Origin: DATGMB01 sp035293845
GTDB taxonomy: Bacteria; Acidobacteriota; Terriglobia; Bryobacterales; Bryobacteraceae
Direction of reading: 5' to 3'
DNA length: 19,099 bases
Assembly: GCA_035293845.1 (NCBI GenBank)
Contig: DATGMB010000246.1
Location: 1 to 19,099, forward strand
In this document: one piece after another, positions 15,557 to 19,099 of the stretch
How positions within the stretch are numbered: position 1 is the first letter of the stretch
Layout: the number at the start of each line of letters is the position of its first letter
Notes under the pieces: generated by a model
Seen by the model: the letters and a program-made list of their open reading frames with translations, nothing else
Database searches by the model: none
Told to the model about the DNA's origin: nothing
Program-made: the position numbers and the translations under genes

Positions 15557-16699
15557 GTGCCCGTTTCCACGGACATACCCGGTCTGGCGCCGGGCCGCGC
15601 AGCCGGCGAGCCGGCAAACACGCCACCCGCCCCCGGAGCGAAACACATCCCGGCCCTCGACGGGATCCGCGGCATCGCGGTTCTACTCGTAATCGGCCTG
15701 CACTGCCGCGAGCTGCTGCCGGTAAATCACCCGGTTCTGAACCATCTCGCCTTCGGATGGTCCGGCGTGGACCTGTTCTTTGTGCTCAGCGGTTTCCTGA
15801 TTACCGGCATCCTGCTCGGCACCACGGAATCCCCGTCGTATTTCCGCACGTTCTACGCCCGCCGCGCGCTGCGCATCTTTCCCCTCTATGTGGTTTACGC
15901 CATCCCGGCCGTCATCCTGACCGGCTCAGCGTCCTGCTGGTGGCGGTACGCGACTTATACGATGAACTGGGCGCCGGCTCCCCATACCCGCTATTTGAGC
16001 CACCTGTGGAGCCTCGCGGTGGAGGAACAGTTCTACCTGGTTTGGCCGGCGATCGTATTCCTGGCGCCGCGGCGGATGCTGACTCCAGTGTGCCTTCTTA
16101 CCGTGCCCGCGGCCCTCTTGTCCCGAGCGTTCCTCCCCGATCCCTATCGTTGGACGTGCGGCCGGATGGACGCGCTAGCGATGGGCGGTCTGCTCGCCCT
16201 TGTAGTCTCCAACCCTGCCGCCACCAGACGCCTGCGCCGGCTCCTCGCCCCGGTCGCCGCCGCGGCGCTTGCCGGCCTGGAAGTCACCCTCCAACTCGCC
16301 AGCGGCAAGAATTTTTGGGTCGCCCTGCCGGCGCGGACCATCGGCGACCTGATGATCGTGATTCTCTGCGCCTGTCTCGTCCTCTACGGCGCGACCGCGC
16401 GGGAGGGTCTGCTCCACCGCATGCTGACTCTCCGGCCCTTGCGCACGTGCGGCAAGTACAGCTACGGGATGTACGTCCTGCAGCAGGTCGTGCTGTACCC
16501 CTCCGCGGTCGCCGTCTTTCGCGCCTACGGCTTGCCTTCGCCCGCGGGATTCATCGCCTATTCCGTCTGCGCTACCGGCGGGGTGCTGGCGCTGGCGTGG
16601 CTCTCGTGGAACCTCATCGAGCACCCGTTCCTCCGGATGAAGGACCGCTTCCCCTACGCCCCCGCTCCGGCGCGCGGCCAGCAAGCCGCCGCGGCCTGA
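15557..16699 (+). CDS. Acyltransferase 3 family membrane protein (OafA/YrhL-like)
   Basis: The protein transfers acyl groups, often acetyl, to sugars of surface polysaccharides, lipids or antibiotics across the inner membrane. It has 380 residues and about ten hydrophobic segments. Seen: IPALDGIRGIAVLLVIGLHC with conserved H49, the FGWSGVDLFFVLSGFLITGIL segment (66-86), RRALRIFPLY (102-111), and HLWSLAVEEQFYLVWP (149-164), the family signature. There is no C-terminal SGNH domain. The GTG start at 15557 has no evident Shine-Dalgarno, and the ~28 residues before IPALDG are Pro/Ala-rich and may be a cytoplasmic tail. The gene ends two bases from the stop of the convergent ThiE/TenI gene, leaving no room for a terminator. 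The acceptor sugar cannot be inferred. Confidence 0.92.
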   Translation: MPVSTDIPGLAPGRAAGEPANTPPAPGAKHIPALDGIRGIAVLLVIGLHCRELLPVNHPVLNHLAFGWSGVDLFFVLSGFLITGILLGTTESPSYFRTFYARRALRIFPLYVVYAIPAVILTGSASCWWRYATYTMNWAPAPHTRYLSHLWSLAVEEQFYLVWPAIVFLAPRRMLTPVCLLTVPAALLSRAFLPDPYRWTCGRMDALAMGGLLALVVSNPAATRRLRRLLAPVAAAALAGLEVTLQLASGKNFWVALPARTIGDLMIVILCACLVLYGATAREGLLHRMLTLRPLRTCGKYSYGMYVLQQVVLYPSAVAVFRAYGLPSPAGFIAYSVCATGGVLALAWLSWNLIEHPFLRMKDRFPYAPAPARGQQAAAA

Positions 16700-16701
16700 T
16701 T

Positions 16702-17262
16702 TCATCTGCCCTGGAACAGCGAAATCCCGGCGACCCCCGCCGCGCCTGCGGCCACGCAGCGGCCCGCATTTTCCTCCGTAATGCCGCCCAGCGCGAGCAC
16801 CGGAATCGTGACCGCGCGCGCCGCCTCCCCGAGCCGCTCCAAGCCTTGCGGCGGGCCCTGCGCGGCCTTCGAGATCGTCGCAAACACCGGGCTGAACAGC
16901 GCAAAATCCGCGCCTTCGGCCGCGGCGCGCCGCACTTCTTCGATCGTGTGGCAGGAAACGCCGATGAGGAACTCCGCCGGGCAGATGGAACGGAATTCAT
17001 CCGGCGCCGGCGAGTCCGCGGGCAAATGAATGCCGTGCGCGCCGCAGGCGAGCGCCACATCCGCGCGCGAATTCACCAGAATCTTCGTTCCGCGCGGATT
17101 CGGCAGCGCCAGCGCGGCGCGCACCAGCGCGCACAGCTCGCGCGCCGGCAGATCCTTTTCGCGGATCTGGATGTAATCGACGCCCTCGGCCAGCGCGCCC
17201 GCGATGCAGTCCAGGAGCGGGCGCGCGGCCGCGCGGCGATCGGTGATATAGCAGCGGATCAT
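16702..17262 (-). CDS. ThiE/TenI-family protein, short and lacking the usual Mg2+ ligands
   Basis: A TIM-barrel protein of 186 residues, against about 210 for thiamine phosphate synthase ThiE. Family landmarks: YITDR (5-9), YIQIREKDL (30-38), ILVNSRADVALACGAHGIHLP (61-81), IGVSCHTIEE (100-109), FSPVFATISK (123-132), and LALGGITEENAGRCVAAGAAGVAGISLF at the phosphate-binding end. In Bacillus ThiE two Asp residues bind the Mg2+ of the pyrimidine pyrophosphate: one after the Asn of the VND motif, one ending the GxHxGQxD motif. Here those positions read VNSRAD and GIHLPADS, with Ser at both. That resembles TenI, the thiazole tautomerase relative. The ATG overlaps the FmdE stop by four bases (ATGA), so translation is coupled. 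The fold is certain; whether it makes thiamine phosphate is doubtful. Confidence 0.85.
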   Translation of the reverse strand: MIRCYITDRRAAARPLLDCIAGALAEGVDYIQIREKDLPARELCALVRAALALPNPRGTKILVNSRADVALACGAHGIHLPADSPAPDEFRSICPAEFLIGVSCHTIEEVRRAAAEGADFALFSPVFATISKAAQGPPQGLERLGEAARAVTIPVLALGGITEENAGRCVAAGAAGVAGISLFQGR

Positions 17263-17846
17263 CGCGGGAGCGGATCGTAATACCGCTCGCCCGCGCAGGC
17301 GCGGCAGACCGGCGCGCCGCCCACCATGACTTCCCGCCCGAAGTTCACGGATTCGCCGCAGCGCGCGCAGGCGACCGCCGGCGCCTTGTATCCCGGCAGG
17401 TCCTCGAGGCCGATCGCCACCTGCACCCACTGCGCCTCGAACAGCTCGTCATCGGGCATCTCGCGGTAGGCCGCCATCTGCTGCTGGTTCTTGCCGGGAA
17501 TCTCAGGATGCAGCTCGCGCGCCCGCTGCTTGGCGGAGTCCAGCGCGACGAGGCGCACCGCTCGGCCCTCTTGCAGGTCGCAAAAGGTCGCCGCCATTTT
17601 GCCGAAATCGCGGAATTTCAGCGCGCGCTTGCCCAGCCGGCAGCCGGTCACGATGGGGATCGCATCCGTCGCGCAGCGGTCGATTTCAACATAGGTGATG
17701 AGCCGCTTGCGGTCCGCGCCCTCGGGATCTTCGAGGCCCAGCAGGCGCATGCCGTAGAGCGCCATCCGCAGTCCCAGAATCTGACCCGCGCACAGGTGCC
17801 CGTGCGCCGCGGCGGCGAGTTGTTCGTATTCCGGGAGAGTTTTCAC
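17259..17846 (-). CDS. FmdE-family protein with C-terminal zinc ribbon
   Basis: The 195-residue product matches the family named after subunit E of formylmethanofuran dehydrogenase. The bacterial members have no settled function; several occur near molybdenum or tungsten genes and are suspected metal or cofactor handlers. Seen: HGHLCAGQILGLRMA (15-29), the family's His/Cys signature with Ala where Pro is usual; EIDRCATDAIPIVTGCRLGKR (54-74) with C58 and C69; and DFGKMAATF (80-88). A C-terminal zinc ribbon has C160/C163 and C181/C184. The start is GTG at 17846, overlapping the tryptophanase stop by four bases (GTGA), and its own TGA overlaps the next ATG. It is therefore the middle gene of a coupled three-gene operon. 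No formylmethanofuran dehydrogenase genes are in the window. Confidence 0.88.
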   Translation of the reverse strand: MKTLPEYEQLAAAAHGHLCAGQILGLRMALYGMRLLGLEDPEGADRKRLITYVEIDRCATDAIPIVTGCRLGKRALKFRDFGKMAATFCDLQEGRAVRLVALDSAKQRARELHPEIPGKNQQQMAAYREMPDDELFEAQWVQVAIGLEDLPGYKAPAVACARCGESVNFGREVMVGGAPVCRACAGERYYDPLPR

Positions 17847-19099
17847 GCGCCCCCCACCGGCCGGAACTTTGCGCTGAAATGCCGCAAAAACGGCGGTTCC
17901 TCGACGATCTCGAGCCCGCGAATCTCATGCTTGCGCGCGTTCACTTCGAGGATTGCCTCCACCACGTAATCGATATGGCTCTGCGTGTAGACCCGCCGCG
18001 GGATCGCGAGGCGCAGCAGCTCGTGCCGCGCCGCCGCGCCGAACATCACCGAGCCGATCTCGACCGACCGGATGCCCGCGTGCCGGTACAGCTCGACCGC
18101 CAGCGCCTGCCCCGGAAACTGCGCCGGCGGAATGTGCGGCAGCATCCGCGCCGCGTCGATGTAGATCGCATGGCCGCCCGGCGGCTCGACGATCGGCACG
18201 CCGCGATCCGCGATGTGCCGGCCGAGATATTCCGTCGAAGCGATGCGGTAGCGCAGGTAGTCCGGGTCGAGCACCTCATCGAGACCGGTCGCGATGGCGT
18301 CCAGGTCGCGGCCGGCGAGGCCGCCGTAAGTCGGAAAGCCTTCGGTCAGGATGAGCAGGTTGGTTTCCTGCTGCGCCACGCGGTCGTCGTTCGAGCACAG
18401 GAAGCCGCCGATATTCGCGAAGGCGTCCTTCTTCGCCGAAAAGGTGCAGCCGTCGGCAAGGGAAAACATCTTCTGCGCGATCTCGCGCGGCGTGCAGGTG
18501 GCGTAGCCCGGCTCGCGCTCGCGGATGAACCACGCGTTTTCGGCGAAACGGCAGGCGTCGAGATAGAGCGGAATCCCGCGCGCCTCGCACACGCGCTTGA
18601 CGGCCTCGATATTCGCCATCGAGACCGGCTGCCCGCCGCCCGAGTTATTCGTCACCGTGAGCATGACGAGCGGGATGCGCGCGCGGCCTTCGCGCTCGAT
18701 CAGCGTTTCGAGCGCGGCCACGTCCATGTTGCCTTTGAAGTCGAGCCGCGCCTGCGTGTCCGCCGCTTCCGGGATGGGCAGGTCGACAGCGCGCGCGCCG
18801 GTGAATTCGATATTGGCCCGTGTGGTGTCGAAGTGCGTGTTGGAGGGCACCACGTCGCCGGCCTTGCACAGGACGGTGAAGAGGATGCGCTCCGCCGCGC
18901 GCCCCTGGTGCGTGGGGATCATGTGGCGGAAGCCGGTGAGCCGGTCGCACGCGGATTTGAGCCGGAAGAAGCTGTCGCTGCCCGCGTAGGATTCGTCGCC
19001 GCGCATCACCGCGGCCCACTGCTCGGTGGACATGGCGCCGGTGCCCGAGTCGGTGAGGAGGTCGATCAGGATGTCGCGGGCCGCGAGCTTGAACAGGTT
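17843..19099 (-). CDS. tnaA: Tryptophanase (PLP beta-eliminating lyase), 5' end outside window
   Basis: Tryptophanase splits L-tryptophan into indole, pyruvate and ammonia. The reading frame is open to the window edge, giving 418 residues of an expected ~465; the first visible residues (LIDLLTDSGTGAMS) match the N-terminal family motif, so only about 45-50 are missing. Numbering visible residues from 1, the PLP lysine is K224 in SAKKDA and the carboxylate-binding Arg is R363 in LLRLAIPRR. Three positions that separate tryptophanase from tyrosine phenol-lyase are of the tryptophanase type: D91 in FDTT (Thr in TPL), I348 in SVEIGS (Arg in TPL), H407 in LRHFSAK (Phe in TPL). Its stop overlaps the FmdE start (GTGA). 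No regulatory leader like E. coli tnaC can be assessed because the 5' end is missing. Confidence 0.9.
   Translation of the reverse strand, partial: NLFKLAARDILIDLLTDSGTGAMSTEQWAAVMRGDESYAGSDSFFRLKSACDRLTGFRHMIPTHQGRAAERILFTVLCKAGDVVPSNTHFDTTRANIEFTGARAVDLPIPEAADTQARLDFKGNMDVAALETLIEREGRARIPLVMLTVTNNSGGGQPVSMANIEAVKRVCEARGIPLYLDACRFAENAWFIREREPGYATCTPREIAQKMFSLADGCTFSAKKDAFANIGGFLCSNDDRVAQQETNLLILTEGFPTYGGLAGRDLDAIATGLDEVLDPDYLRYRIASTEYLGRHIADRGVPIVEPPGGHAIYIDAARMLPHIPPAQFPGQALAVELYRHAGIRSVEIGSVMFGAAARHELLRLAIPRRVYTQSHIDYVVEAILEVNARKHEIRGLEIVEEPPFLRHFSAKFRPVGGA

Noticed and set aside
17843..19099. Tyrosine phenol-lyase as the identity of the PLP lyase
   Set aside because: The Arg that binds the phenol hydroxyl in TPL is Ile here, and two other discriminating positions are also tryptophanase-like.
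1..19099. CRISPR array, tRNA/rRNA genes, insertion sequence or prophage
   Set aside because: No regularly spaced direct repeats, no recognisable RNA-gene sequence and no transposase, integrase or phage protein was seen on either strand.

Overview
The window is GC-rich bacterial chromosome, probably from an acidobacterium of the Bryobacterales/Solibacter type. This is an inference from: a large TonB-receptor-like outer-membrane protein with an N-terminal carboxypeptidase-regulatory domain, secreted plant-polysaccharide enzymes (GH172/DUF2961 and CE15), a Pal lipoprotein, a membrane-fused spermidine-synthase-like protein, and dispersed 'GCGTCTCGGCGGTGAA' intergenic repeats. No rRNA, tRNA, CRISPR array, transposase or phage gene was seen. 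The coding density is high and no gene-free stretch exceeds 300 bp.

Layout. Positions 1-1943 (minus) hold a two-component operon: a membrane histidine kinase of the NarX/DegS type, then a NarL-type response regulator cut by the window start. The interval 1944-2128 is unusually rich in signals: two copies of the 16-bp dyad TCCTGTC-NN-GACAGGA, a third smaller dyad at the kinase start, and a four-unit heptamer tandem repeat. It separates the kinase from a Pal/OmpA lipoprotein (2129-2722, plus). A long hairpin follows, then a stand-alone CheY-like receiver (2904-3290), a hairpin made from two dispersed-repeat copies, and a convergent zinc-independent NADP-dependent oxidoreductase (3390-4433, minus).

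Positions 4715-12944 form a polysaccharide-oriented block: a secreted GH172/DUF2961 protein (plus), a convergent secreted two-domain esterase joining a CE15 glucuronoyl-esterase domain to an SGNH/GDSL hydrolase domain (minus), and a divergent TonB-receptor-like protein (plus). The last two share a 285-bp promoter region with recognisable promoters facing both ways. A plausible reading is deacylation and lignin-carbohydrate ester cleavage outside the cell, coupled to outer-membrane uptake, but substrates are not proven by sequence.

Positions 13077-16699 (plus) carry a membrane protein with an embedded spermidine-synthase-like domain and an OafA-type acyltransferase. Convergent to these is a tightly packed minus-strand operon, 19099-16702: tryptophanase (5' end outside the window), an FmdE-family protein with a C-terminal zinc ribbon, and a short ThiE/TenI-family protein. 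Both junctions are 4-bp stop/start overlaps. The ThiE/TenI protein lacks the usual Mg2+-binding aspartates of thiamine phosphate synthase. This tryptophanase-FmdE-TenI-like set is the best candidate in the window for an undescribed metabolic unit.
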